Source: Natrinema sp031626495 (GTDB lineage Archaea > Halobacteriota > Halobacteria > Halobacteriales > Natrialbaceae). From it: a stretch of DNA of 64,000 bases. A model generated the notes under the pieces. It was not told the origin of the DNA and did not search any database. It was given only the letters and a program-made list of their open reading frames with translations. The position numbers and the translations under genes are program-made. The stretch is from NCBI RefSeq assembly GCF_031626495.1, contig NZ_JAMQOJ010000006.1, positions 62,001 to 126,000 on the forward strand. Reading direction: 5' to 3'. Shown here one piece after another: positions 35,194 to 43,818 of the stretch; positions within the stretch are counted from its first letter, which is position 1; each line of letters starts with the position of its first letter.

Positions 35194-35220
35194 ATGTGAC
35201 TGTGTTTCACATCCCGTGAA
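35194..35220. promoter_or_regulatory. Overlapping dyads upstream of the PadR-type gene
   Basis: ATGTGA (35194-35199) pairs with TCACAT (35207-35212), and TTCAC (35206-35210) pairs with GTGAA (35216-35220). The two overlapping inverted repeats lie in the divergent region between the regulator and the LLM gene and cover the alternative start at 35195. Confidence 0.42.
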
Positions 35221-35394
35221 TACGACACCCGTCCCCGGCGTCGCTCCAAGACGGCGGCAACCCACGGCGTTCCCCTCCGAGGCGTTCCGCAGCGACTACT
35301 TCGCTGGCCGGATAGTGTAGCTTTTACTATACTTGGTATTCGCAAACGGAGATGAGCACGAAGCTTGAAGCCCACGGCGACGAACTGACGACCG

Positions 35395-36393
35395 ATGCCC
35401 GAATTCGGACTCGTTCTCCCCGACGAGTTTTCCCACGTCTCGCTCGAGCGGACGCTGGCGTTCGCCAGGCGCGCCGACGAAGCGGGCCTCCACTCGGTCT
35501 GGAAACAGGAGGCCTCCGGAAGCAACGGGATCGCCACGCTCGCCGCGATCACGCAGTGTACGACCGACATCCGGATCGGAACCGGCGTGGCCAGCGTCTA
35601 CTCCCGGACCCCCACGTTGCTCGGGATGAGCGCCGCGACGCTTCAGCGGCTCTCGGACGGCCGCGCGCTACTCGGGCTCGGTGTGAGTTCGCCGCCACTC
35701 GTCGAACGGTGGCACGGGCTGTCGTTCGACCGGCCCCTCCGACGGCTCCGAGAGGCGATCGAGATCATTCGCCGAACGACGGCCGGCGGGACCGTCGAAT
35801 ACAGCGGGGAGGTGTTCGATATCGGTCCGTACACCATGGCGCTCGAGACGTCCGCCGACGTCCCGATCTTCAACGCCGCGATCGGCGACGCAAACAGACG
35901 GCTTACCGGGGAGTACGCGGACGGCTGGTTGCCGGCGTTCGTCCCCCAGTCATTGTTTTCGGCCGCCGTCGCGGACGTTCGCGAGAGTGCGCAAGCGGCC
36001 GGCCGAGAGCCGGACGACGTGGTCGTGGCTCCGTGGGTGCCGACCGCAGTCGATGCGGACCCGGAGAGTGCCGAACGACGAGTGCGGTATCTCCTCGCAC
36101 AGGAAATGGCGATGGGATACAACGAGCAGGTGAACGCACACGGCTTCGGAGACGCTCCCGACAGGGCACACGACCTGTTCCGTGAGGGCAACCGCGAGGA
36201 AGCGGTCGCCGCTGTCTCGGACCGGATGGTCTCGGAACTGACCGTCGCTGGAACCGAATCGGACGTTCGCGACCAGTTTCGGCGGTACTTCGAGGCCGGA
36301 GCCGACGTGATCATCGCGATGCCCTCGATGGACGCGTCTGCCACCGAAATCGAGCATCTGATCGATACACTCGGTGCGATTTCGAACGAGTAA
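35395..36393 (+). CDS. Luciferase-like (LLM) oxidoreductase, probably F420-dependent
   Basis: 332 residues. MPEFGLVLPDEF at the start, GVASVYSRTPTLLGMSAATLQ, SDGRALLGLGVSSPP and WHGLSFDRPLRRL are LLM hallmarks, and the VYSRTP loop groups it with the copies at 20455 and 32938. Lies divergent from the PadR-type regulator, with about 230 bases between their start codons containing dyads. A T-rich box near 35323-35332 could drive it with a leader of about 35 bases. Substrate unknown. Confidence 0.85.
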   Translation: MPEFGLVLPDEFSHVSLERTLAFARRADEAGLHSVWKQEASGSNGIATLAAITQCTTDIRIGTGVASVYSRTPTLLGMSAATLQRLSDGRALLGLGVSSPPLVERWHGLSFDRPLRRLREAIEIIRRTTAGGTVEYSGEVFDIGPYTMALETSADVPIFNAAIGDANRRLTGEYADGWLPAFVPQSLFSAAVADVRESAQAAGREPDDVVVAPWVPTAVDADPESAERRVRYLLAQEMAMGYNEQVNAHGFGDAPDRAHDLFREGNREEAVAAVSDRMVSELTVAGTESDVRDQFRRYFEAGADVIIAMPSMDASATEIEHLIDTLGAISNE

Positions 36394-36547
36394 TCAACGC
36401 TCGGACGATATCGCTCCCCGGTCATAGTAGCTATCGATCGACCGCAGAGTCACGGCCGCTCAGCCGATCGATCGCTGCGGACGCCCGCGATGGCGATCCT
36501 CGTGGAACAGTACAGACTCTCGTTCGCCTTGCCGACGAATCGGCAAT

Positions 36548-37603
36548 TCAGAATTCCCTCTCGCCGTCGATGACTTCCTTCGCCCGCCGGCTGATCTCGG
36601 GGACGAGCGACCCCATCTTGGGATAGAGATCGTCGTTGCTGTTCCCGTTCAGATACCGGGCATAGAACATCTCACACACCGCGATGAGCATGTAGAGTCC
36701 CAGTCCAACGTAGAATCGGCGGTTCGTGAACTCGAGGCCGGACTGCCGCTCGTATCGGTCGAGGAGTTCCGTACGGCTCAGATATCCCGGTCGGTCGAGA
36801 AACGCCGGCATGAGGTCGTCGATCAACGGTTCGGTGTCCCAGTAACAGAGCATCCAGCCGAGATCGGTCGACGGATCCCCGAGGGTTCCCATCTCCCAGT
36901 CCAGCACGGCGTCGATCTCCGGCGGCGTCCCCGGCGCGTACATGACGTTGTCGAGCTTGTAGTCGCCGTGAACGAGCGTGTGCTCGTAGTCTTCGGGCAC
37001 GTTCGCCTCGAGCCACTCGCCGATCTCCTCGATGTGTGGGACCTCGCGTTCGTCTCTCGTCGTCTCGTACGCCCAGTCGAACTGCTTGCCCCAGCGTTCG
37101 ATCTGCCGCTCCGTGTACCCCTCGGGACGGCCGAGATCGCCCAGCCCGACCGCTTCGTAGTCGATCGTATGGATCTCAGCGAGCGTGTCGATGAGCGTCT
37201 CGCTGACCCGACGGCGCTGCTCGGGCGTCGCGAACCGATCGGGTTCGTGATCGCGGATAACGGTCCCCTCGAGTCGATCCATCAGATAGAACTCACCGCC
37301 GATCACAGACGTGTCGTCACAGCTGAGCACAGGCGTCGGGACTGGGACGTCAGTCCCGGCGAGGGCGGAGATGACGCGGTACTCTCGGAGGACATCGTGA
37401 GCCGTGTCGGCCGTCTCTCCGGCGGGTGGACGGCGCATGACGAAGTCTCGGTCACCCCACTCGATGAACAACGTCTCGTTCGAGTGTCCTTCGTCGTGGT
37501 ACTGAACGGTGACGGACCTGGCGTCGCCGAGCTCTCGTTCGAGATACGCTTTCAACGCGTCTTCGTCGACGAGTCGCTCGAGATAGGTTTCGTTTTCGGC
37601 CAT
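36548..37603 (-). CDS. ACAD10-like acyl-CoA phosphotransferase (second copy)
   Basis: 351 residues from the ATG at 37603. Kinase motifs: HGDYKLDN at 212-219 and AVLDWEMGTLGDPSTDLGW (metal Asp235). Both its N-terminal FVMRRPP and the DWEMGTLGDP segment are closer to ACAD10/11 and bacterial relatives than the copy at 4591, and no LvaB-like gene sits beside it. Expected to phosphorylate a hydroxyacyl-CoA. It is head to head with the ACAD10/11-type dehydrogenase at 37792, with 188 bases between the starts. Animals carry the same two activities fused in one protein. The frame continues upstream through a TTG but 37603 is the first ATG. Confidence 0.87.
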   Translation of the reverse strand: MAENETYLERLVDEDALKAYLERELGDARSVTVQYHDEGHSNETLFIEWGDRDFVMRRPPAGETADTAHDVLREYRVISALAGTDVPVPTPVLSCDDTSVIGGEFYLMDRLEGTVIRDHEPDRFATPEQRRRVSETLIDTLAEIHTIDYEAVGLGDLGRPEGYTERQIERWGKQFDWAYETTRDEREVPHIEEIGEWLEANVPEDYEHTLVHGDYKLDNVMYAPGTPPEIDAVLDWEMGTLGDPSTDLGWMLCYWDTEPLIDDLMPAFLDRPGYLSRTELLDRYERQSGLEFTNRRFYVGLGLYMLIAVCEMFYARYLNGNSNDDLYPKMGSLVPEISRRAKEVIDGEREF

Positions 37604-37756
37604 TGTCGTCCCCTCGACACTCGTCACCAAGCCAGTTTAATCTTAACCCCGTTACCGAAGCCTATTGGCGTCGAACGCCCGACGAGTCGCCGTCGGGGAC
37701 CGCGTCGGACTCGAGCCGGTCGACCGCGACGGTCTCTGGTCGCGGCCTCCCCGAAG

Positions 37757-37764
37757 ATAAATAT
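37757..37764 (+). promoter_or_regulatory. TATA-like box for the ACAD10/11-type gene
   Basis: ATAAATAT lies 28-35 bases before the ATG at 37792, so that ATG rather than the one at 37765 is the likely leaderless start. Confidence 0.6.
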
Positions 37765-37786
37765 ATGTCACTTTCTATCAAGCATA

Positions 37787-37803
37787 TTGGTATGGAGTAC
37801 CAA
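37787..37803. promoter_or_regulatory. Inverted repeat over the ACAD10/11-type start codon
   Basis: TTGGTA-TGGAG-TACCAA, perfect six-base arms around the ATG at 37792. Position at the transcript start suggests a repressor site. The left arm plus ATG (ATTGGTATG) recurs at the crotonase gene start at 51697. Confidence 0.48.
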
Positions 37804-39000
37804 GACTCCGAACGAGCGAGGGAGCTAGCGCAGCGAGCACGAGCGTTCGTCGACGAGGAGGTCATTCCCCGAGAGCGCGAACTCGAGGGTGGGACGAAAG
37901 TTCCCGACGACGTCATCTCCGACCTCCGCGAGGAGGCTCGAGAGCGAGGCCTGTACGCGCCCCAGATCGACGAAGAACACGGCGGCATGGGTGTTGAATT
38001 CCGTGACGTCCTCCCGCTTTTCGAGGAAGCGGGGCGCAGCCTCCTCGCCCCGCCGGCGATGCGCGTCGACGCTCCCGACGAGGGTAACATGCACACGCTC
38101 GAACTCGCGGGCACCGAAGACCAGCAGAAACGGTGGCTCGAGCCGCTCCTCCGTGGCGAACTCACGTCCGCGTTCTCTATGACTGAACCCCGCCAGGGAG
38201 GTGGCGCGGACCCGAAGATGATCAAGACGACCGCGAAGAGAGACGGTGACGAGTGGGTGATCAACGGCCACAAGTGGTGGATCACGAACGGCGGCGAAGC
38301 GGATTTCTTCATCACGCTGGCCCGAACGGATCAGGAGAGTCACCCATACGAAGGCTGTTCGCTCATCGTCGTGCCCGGCGATACACCCGGCCTCGAGGTG
38401 AAGCGAGACATTCCGCACATGGGTGACGATATCACGTCTATGGTTCACTCGGAAATGCTCTACGAGGACGTCCGCGTTCCGGCGGAGAACCTCTTGGGGG
38501 AGGAAGGCGAAGGGTTCACCATCGCACAGAAACGTCTCGGTCCGGCGCGACTCACTCACTGTATGCGATACTCGGGTATGGCCGCCCGGGCGTTGGAAGT
38601 CGCGAAAGCGTACACGAGCGACCGCGAGGGGTTCGGTGGTCCGATCGCCGACAAACAGGACATCAGATTCGACATCGCGGAAGCCGAGACGAATCTGCAC
38701 GCCGCGCGGACGATGGTGCGCCACGCTGCCGACCAGATTTCCCGCGGCGATCAGGCCCGCGTTCCGGTGTCCATGTGTAAGTTCTTCACCGCCAACGTCA
38801 CGGAAGACGCGATCAATACGGCCCTGCAGCTCTGTGGCGCCAGCGGGATCGGCAAGGACCTCCCCATCGCCGACTTCTACGAGAACGTTCGACAGTTCCG
38901 CATCGTCGACGGCCCCGATGAGGTTCACAAACGCGTGATCGCCCGCGACGCGTACGAGGACGTCGACATGGACGAACTTGATCCGCTTCCGACCTTCTAG
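37792..39000 (+). CDS. Acyl-CoA dehydrogenase, ACAD10/11 type (LvaC-like)
   Basis: 402 residues. The FAD-region loops FSMTEPRQGGGADP and HKWWITNGGEADFF are present. At the catalytic position the usual Glu-Gly-Thr is replaced by DGPDEVH (in RIVDGPDEVHKRVIARD), the signature of ACAD10/11 and related bacterial enzymes. ACAD11 and LvaC act with the kinase: after phosphorylation of a 4-hydroxyacyl-CoA they eliminate phosphate and yield an enoyl-CoA. Being divergent from the kinase at 36548 with a shared control region, the pair is a split version of ACAD10/11. The frame is open far upstream; I start at 37792 because of the TATA-like box. Confidence 0.88.
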   Translation: MEYQDSERARELAQRARAFVDEEVIPRERELEGGTKVPDDVISDLREEARERGLYAPQIDEEHGGMGVEFRDVLPLFEEAGRSLLAPPAMRVDAPDEGNMHTLELAGTEDQQKRWLEPLLRGELTSAFSMTEPRQGGGADPKMIKTTAKRDGDEWVINGHKWWITNGGEADFFITLARTDQESHPYEGCSLIVVPGDTPGLEVKRDIPHMGDDITSMVHSEMLYEDVRVPAENLLGEEGEGFTIAQKRLGPARLTHCMRYSGMAARALEVAKAYTSDREGFGGPIADKQDIRFDIAEAETNLHAARTMVRHAADQISRGDQARVPVSMCKFFTANVTEDAINTALQLCGASGIGKDLPIADFYENVRQFRIVDGPDEVHKRVIARDAYEDVDMDELDPLPTF

Positions 39001-39019
39001 GTCGGACCGAACCGGCACC

Positions 39020-40210
39020 TCACCACGCGTTACGAAGCACCGCCTCGAGCTCGTCCTCGGTCGGCTCGAGTCCCTCGGGCGCGTTCTCCATCATGACGTC
39101 ATTCGCCACGTCGGCCGCGACGTCCGGCAAATCGGACTCGTACAGATCGTCGATGGATCGAAGCCGCGACGGGAGCCCGAGCGCGTCGCGCACGCCCGTG
39201 ACGGCTTCGACGACCGCGCTCGCGGTTTCCTCGGCGGTATCCGCCTCGTCGACGTCGAGACCTTCGGCGAGGAGATCGCGGCGGCCGTCGACGGTATCGA
39301 ACAGGTATCGGAGCGCATGCGGGGCGATGATTCCGTGGGCCCCTCCCTGCTGGATCGCGTACCCGCGGGCGATACCGTGACCGAACGAGTGGATGACCGA
39401 CGGAGTGAGCGTCTCAGCGCCTAACGCGCCGTACTGCGCGAGCACGGTTCCCATAATCGAGTCGTGTAGCGTCTCCTCGCTCCGGTCGCCGTCGCCGAGC
39501 CGCCGTAAGCCTCGGTCGAGAAGGCGCAGGCTCCGAACCGCGGTCCCGTCCGTTATCGGCGTAGCGTTGCGCGCGTACAGCGATTCGACGGCCTTGTCGA
39601 ACCCGTTCATGGCCGACGCACAGAGGATCTCGTGCGGCGTCGTCTCGAAGAGCGCCGGGTCGTAGAACAGCGCGTTCGGCATCAGCCGATCGTCGATGAG
39701 CGCGCCCCGAGTGAGTCCGCCCTCGCGAGCGGTAACACCGGCCACCGCGGAGAGGTCCGACCCCGCGAGCGTCGTCGGTATCGCAGCGATCGGCGTGAGC
39801 TCCGTCTCCGGAATCGGAACCGTCCGCTCGCGCTCGAACGTCGATCGGATCTCGTCCGGAGACGCGTCGCTGGCCGCGACGACGCTCATCACCTTTGCGA
39901 TGTCGAGACTGCTTCCGCCGCCGAGACTTACGAGCGCATCGACCTCCTCGTCACGCATCCGCTCGACGCCCTCGAATACGGTCGACAGTCGTTTGTCCGG
40001 TGTCGTCTCGTCGAACACGTCCGCGAGTCGGTCGCCGGTCCCATCGACGACGGGGCCGATGACTTCGTCGACCGAACCCACCGTCGATCCGCAGACGATC
40101 AACGCCCGCTCGACCCCGATCCGCTCGAGTTCGTCGCTGATTCGCTCGACGCAGTTTCGACCGTAGACGATGGTCCCCGGATCGTACGAGAATCGGTAGC
40201 CGGTTGACAT
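39020..40210 (-). CDS. Iron-containing (group III) alcohol dehydrogenase
   Basis: 396 residues. SLGGGSSLDIAK is the NAD(P)-binding motif and SVIHSFGHGIARGY, GGAHGIIAPH provide histidine metal ligands; AIPTTLAGSDLS is the nucleotide-loop variant. The usual AMDALTHAVE helix reads AMNGFDKAVESL, a divergent form in which the first metal-ligand position is altered, so metal binding should be checked. Oxidises an alcohol or 4-hydroxyacid, or reduces an aldehyde or ketone; 4-hydroxybutyrate-type dehydrogenases belong here. Convergent with the ACAD10/11-type gene, 19 bases apart. Confidence 0.88.
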   Translation of the reverse strand: MSTGYRFSYDPGTIVYGRNCVERISDELERIGVERALIVCGSTVGSVDEVIGPVVDGTGDRLADVFDETTPDKRLSTVFEGVERMRDEEVDALVSLGGGSSLDIAKVMSVVAASDASPDEIRSTFERERTVPIPETELTPIAAIPTTLAGSDLSAVAGVTAREGGLTRGALIDDRLMPNALFYDPALFETTPHEILCASAMNGFDKAVESLYARNATPITDGTAVRSLRLLDRGLRRLGDGDRSEETLHDSIMGTVLAQYGALGAETLTPSVIHSFGHGIARGYAIQQGGAHGIIAPHALRYLFDTVDGRRDLLAEGLDVDEADTAEETASAVVEAVTGVRDALGLPSRLRSIDDLYESDLPDVAADVANDVMMENAPEGLEPTEDELEAVLRNAW

Positions 40211-40235
40211 ACGCTAGCATAACAACAGACGTTGC

Positions 40236-40244
40236 GATATATAT
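40236..40244 (-). promoter_or_regulatory. TATA-like box for the iron-type alcohol dehydrogenase
   Basis: ATATATATC on the minus strand, about 30 bases before the ATG at 40210. Confidence 0.55.
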
Positions 40245-40316
40245 GTACAGGACAGTGACGCACCTCGCTCGCCGTCTCGCGTACGAGAGTCGCTTGCGGT
40301 CGGTGAACGCGGTGGA

Positions 40317-40712
40317 TCAGTTCGGCTCGAAAACCGGAGCGACGGATCCAGCGTCGTCGACCGTCTCGGTCAGTTCGACGGTCTCCCCGATATTGACCCC
40401 CTCCGGAACGTGGGCCATTACTCGGGCGTCGCCGAGCGTGACGAGTGCGACCTGGTACGGGCCGTCGAAGTCCTCGGGGACGACCTCGAGCGTGGTCTCG
40501 GTGTACACCTCGCCCGCGGTCGGGAGTTCGGTGGTCGCGAGCGTCCGGCTTCCGCACTGCGCGCAGGCCGCCTTTGGCGCGCCGGTGAGGTGACCGCAGT
40601 CCCCGCACCGCTGTCCGAGGAGCGTCCCGTCGCGGAGCGCCTCCTCCCACTCGCCGTATGTCAGGCGGTTTTCCGCTGCTTCGTCGTCGGTCGTTAGATC
40701 CTGCTCGCTCAT
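40317..40712 (-). CDS. DUF35 (OB-fold, zinc-ribbon) thiolase partner
   Basis: 131 residues. RCGDCGHLTGAPKAACAQCG is the zinc ribbon; the OB-fold follows (GEVYTETTLEVVPEDFDGPYQVALVTLGD). DUF35 proteins bind CoA and bridge thiolase to a next enzyme in archaea. Its start overlaps the thiolase stop by four bases (ATGA), which is strong evidence of a functional pair. Upstream of the ATG the frame is open for over a kilobase, but that is the antiparallel shadow of the thiolase. Confidence 0.9.
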   Translation of the reverse strand: MSEQDLTTDDEAAENRLTYGEWEEALRDGTLLGQRCGDCGHLTGAPKAACAQCGSRTLATTELPTAGEVYTETTLEVVPEDFDGPYQVALVTLGDARVMAHVPEGVNIGETVELTETVDDAGSVAPVFEPN

Positions 40713-41881
40713 GCTGAAGCCTCCATGACGGTCACGAACGTGGTGGCGGTATCGCCGCCGAGGTTGTGTGCGATTCCGGTCTTCGCGTCCTCGACCTGTC
40801 GTTGGCCGGCCTCGCCGCGGAGTTGCTCCGTCAATTCGACGATCTGTGCGGTTCCCGTCGCGCCGATCGGATGCCCCTTCGCCTTGAGTCCGCCGCTCGG
40901 GTTGACCGGGACCTCGCCGCCGAGCGCCGTGAGCCCCGTTTCCGCTGCGGTTCCGCCTTCGCCTTCGTCGACGAGACCGAGCGCCTCGATCGCCAGTACT
41001 TCCGCGCCGGTGAAGCAGTCGTGGACCTCCGCGAAGTCGACGTCGGCGGCCTCGATATTGGCTTGCTCGTACGCTTCCGTCGCCGCATCGCGTGCCGCTC
41101 TCGTCTCCGTCAGCCCCTCCTTGTCGGCGATCGGCACGATGTCCGTCGCGTGTCCGAGGCCGGTGACGCTCACGCCGGCTCCGTCGTAGCTGTCCGCGAG
41201 CTCGGGGGACGTAACGACGACCGCGGACGCACCGTCGGAGAACGGGCAGCAGTCCATGAGATGGAACGGGTCCGCGATGATCGGACTCTCGAGGACGTCG
41301 TCGACGGTCGCGTCTTCCCCGAAGTGGGCGCGGGGGTTCAGACTGCCGTGATGCTGGTTCTTGACCGCGACCTCGGCCAACTGTTCCGAGGTCGTTCCGT
41401 GCTCGTGCATGTAGCGCTTCGTGAGGAGCGCGAAGATCCCGGGGAATGTGATCCCCGTCGGTTGCTCGTACTGCCGGTGGGCCGCGCTCGCGAAAATCTT
41501 CGTCATCTCGGCGGTGTCTTTCCCGGTCGTCGGCGTACACCGTTCGACGCCGCCGACCAGTACCGCGTCGTGGACGCCGTTCTCGACCGCCTGAACGGCG
41601 TGTTTGAACGCGTTCGAGGACGTTGCACACGCATCCTCGAACCGCTGACACGGGATCCCGCGGAGGCCGATGTGACTCGCCAGCGCGGGGGCGAGGTGAG
41701 ACGCGTTCTCCGTCATTCCGCCCAGCGTATTTCCGAGATAGAAGGCATCGATCTCGTCCTGTTCGATCCCGGCGTCGTCGAGCGCCGGCAACGCGGCGTC
41801 GGCGAACAGCTCCGGTAACGGTTGCTCGTGCGGTCCGAATTTCGTCATTCCAGCTCCGATTACTGTGGCTCGCTCTACCAT
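40709..41881 (-). CDS. Thiolase, SCP-x/archaeal type
   Basis: 390 residues from the ATG at 41881. The nucleophile Cys is in FEDACATSSNAF; NPSGGLKAKGHPIGATG carries the active-site His. This type, with its DUF35 partner, belongs to the SCP2-thiolase group, which cleaves or makes 3-ketoacyl-CoA, sometimes branched or with bulky side chains. It differs from the thiolases at 1-956 and 15847. The frame continues 17 codons upstream, but the TATA-like box at 41905-41913 fits 41881. Confidence 0.92.
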   Translation of the reverse strand: MVERATVIGAGMTKFGPHEQPLPELFADAALPALDDAGIEQDEIDAFYLGNTLGGMTENASHLAPALASHIGLRGIPCQRFEDACATSSNAFKHAVQAVENGVHDAVLVGGVERCTPTTGKDTAEMTKIFASAAHRQYEQPTGITFPGIFALLTKRYMHEHGTTSEQLAEVAVKNQHHGSLNPRAHFGEDATVDDVLESPIIADPFHLMDCCPFSDGASAVVVTSPELADSYDGAGVSVTGLGHATDIVPIADKEGLTETRAARDAATEAYEQANIEAADVDFAEVHDCFTGAEVLAIEALGLVDEGEGGTAAETGLTALGGEVPVNPSGGLKAKGHPIGATGTAQIVELTEQLRGEAGQRQVEDAKTGIAHNLGGDTATTFVTVMEASA

Positions 41882-41904
41882 ACACACCGGTTTTCTGCCT
41901 CGAT

Positions 41905-41913
41905 TAGCATAAA
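41905..41913 (-). promoter_or_regulatory. TATA-like box for the SCP-x-type thiolase
   Basis: TTTATGCTA on the minus strand, centred 28 bases before the ATG at 41881. Confidence 0.5.
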
Positions 41914-42001
41914 GCTGAGGCGGCCTCAGCATCGGTTTCCACTGACGGTTCGCACGTTACTGTCTTGATAGTCGGTCACCGATCGCAGTCGACGGGCCGT
42001 A

Positions 42002-42010
42002 ACTTTATGA
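42002..42010 (+). promoter_or_regulatory. TATA-like box for the ligase at 42038
   Basis: ACTTTATGA centres 32 bases before the ATG at 42038 but only 20 before the ATG at 42026, so the second ATG is favoured. Confidence 0.45.
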
Positions 42011-42037
42011 CAGATACTGTGTAATATGCCGGTAGTC

Positions 42038-43681
42038 ATGTTAACAGGGGACGAGTACGAAACGGTATACGAGTCGTTCGACTGGGAGGGGGTCCTCGAG
42101 TCGTACGATTGGGACGCGCCGGACGAGTTGAACACGGCCCACGAAGCCTGCGATCGGCACGCCGGATCCGGCGATGTCGGCTTCGCGTGGGTCTCGGAAG
42201 AGGGGGAGCTTTCGGAGTTCACGTTCGCCGAACTGCGCGACGCCTCGAACCGCGTCGCGAACGCGCTGACGGAACTCGGTGTCGAGCGCGGCGATCGGGT
42301 CACGACGTTGCTCCCGAAGATTCCGGAGACGATCATCACCGTCCTCGGTATCTGGAAGACGGGCGCGGTTCACGTTCCGCTCTTCACCGCGTTCGAGAAA
42401 CAGGCCCTGGAATTCCGCATCAACGACTGTGAACCTGAACTGCTGGTGTACCACACCGATCACGACGATACGGTCGCGACGCTGGACGTCGACGACGAAC
42501 TTGAACGGATCAGCGTCGGCGATGGTGACGCGCAGGCCGCCGACCGTTCCTACGACGAACTCGTCGGCGACCGGTCGACCGAGTACGACGTCGTCCGGAC
42601 GAGCATGGACGATCCGTCGACTATGCAGTACACCTCCGGGACGACTGGTCCCCCGAAGGGCGTCGTCCTGTCCCACAAGGTGTTACCCGCCCTCTACCCG
42701 CACACGAAATACGCGCTGGACGTCACCGAGGACGATCTCGTCTGGGGCGCCGCGGACCCGAGCTGGTCGTACGGGCTCTTCACGACCGGATTCGCACCGA
42801 TGGCGTTCGGGGCGACTCGGCTACTGCACTCCGGACAGTTCGACGCGGATCGATGGATAGAGATCCTAGACGAACACGACGTCACTGTCCTGGGCGCCGC
42901 GCCGAGCGCGTATCGCGGTATCATTGCGGCGGGCGACGACGTCCTCGAGGGGCGATCGTTCGACGAGCTACGAGTGCTGAGCAGTGCCGGTGAACCGTTG
43001 AACCCGGAAGTGTACAACTGGTTCGAGGACCATCTCGGTCTACGAATTCACGACACGTACGGGCTCACCGAGGCGGGCATGATCGTCAACAACTACGCCG
43101 GGCTCGACTTGGAAGTCAAAGCCGGCTCGATGGGACGTCCCGCCCCTGGCTACGAGGTCGAACTGCTCGATCCCGAGACGCGGGAGCCGGTCGGCACCGA
43201 CGAGATCGGCGAGGTCGCAGTGAAACCTCGAGAGTGGGTGATCATGGACCGATATTGGGAGATGCCCGAGAAAACGGAAGACGCGTTCCACGACGGCTGG
43301 CTGCTCACCGACGATCTCGCCCGAAGGGACGACGACGGGTACTTCTGGTATGAAGGCCGGAGCGACGACGTCATCATCTCGTCCGGCTACCGAATCGGTC
43401 CGTTCGAGGTCGAAAGCAGCCTCATGGAGCACCCGATCGTCGCAGAAGCGGCCGCGATCGGCGTCCCCGACGACCAGCGCGGGCAGATCGTCAAGGCGTT
43501 CGTCGTGCCGGTCGAAACTCCGGACGATCCGGACGAGACGCTCGCGGACCTCAAGTCCCACGTCAAGGAGGGGCTAGCGCGACACGCCTACCCCCGCGAG
43601 ATCGAGTTCGTCGATGAGCTCCCGACGACGGCGACCGGTAAAATCCAGCGATACAAACTGGAGGAGCGCGAGACTGAGTAG
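42038..43681 (+). CDS. AMP-forming acyl-CoA ligase (acetyl-CoA-synthetase-like)
   Basis: 547 residues from MLTGDEYETVYESF. A3 motif QYTSGTTGPPKGVVLSH near residue 200, A5 DTYGLTEAGM, hinge YRIGPFEVES, and the lysine loop ELPTTATGKIQRYKL at the end. The style of the N-terminal half (SNRVANALTELGVERGDRV, LPKIPETI) is that of the acetyl/propionyl or medium-chain group. Product: acyl-CoA plus AMP and pyrophosphate. It is divergent from the SCP-x-type thiolase and 137 bases before a cupin gene. Alternative start at 42026. Confidence 0.9.
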   Translation: MLTGDEYETVYESFDWEGVLESYDWDAPDELNTAHEACDRHAGSGDVGFAWVSEEGELSEFTFAELRDASNRVANALTELGVERGDRVTTLLPKIPETIITVLGIWKTGAVHVPLFTAFEKQALEFRINDCEPELLVYHTDHDDTVATLDVDDELERISVGDGDAQAADRSYDELVGDRSTEYDVVRTSMDDPSTMQYTSGTTGPPKGVVLSHKVLPALYPHTKYALDVTEDDLVWGAADPSWSYGLFTTGFAPMAFGATRLLHSGQFDADRWIEILDEHDVTVLGAAPSAYRGIIAAGDDVLEGRSFDELRVLSSAGEPLNPEVYNWFEDHLGLRIHDTYGLTEAGMIVNNYAGLDLEVKAGSMGRPAPGYEVELLDPETREPVGTDEIGEVAVKPREWVIMDRYWEMPEKTEDAFHDGWLLTDDLARRDDDGYFWYEGRSDDVIISSGYRIGPFEVESSLMEHPIVAEAAAIGVPDDQRGQIVKAFVVPVETPDDPDETLADLKSHVKEGLARHAYPREIEFVDELPTTATGKIQRYKLEERETE

Positions 43682-43782
43682 TCGCGGTCGATGACCGACG
43701 ACGGTACGGGGAATTGACCTCATCGACGAGCGCGTCTATCCAGCGGCAGCGCGCGGCCCGCGATCGTCCGATAGTAAACGGA

Positions 43783-43790
43783 AAATTATA
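43783..43790 (+). promoter_or_regulatory. TATA-like box for the cupin at 43819
   Basis: AAATTATA about 33 bases before the ATG at 43819. Confidence 0.4.
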
Positions 43791-43818
43791 GTCCCCTTGT
43801 ATTGTGATTTCATTCGTC

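Noticed and set aside
39020..40210. Inactive alcohol dehydrogenase
   Set aside because: The first metal helix is altered (AMNGFDKAVE), but the other histidines and the cofactor motif are intact, so I do not call it a pseudogene.
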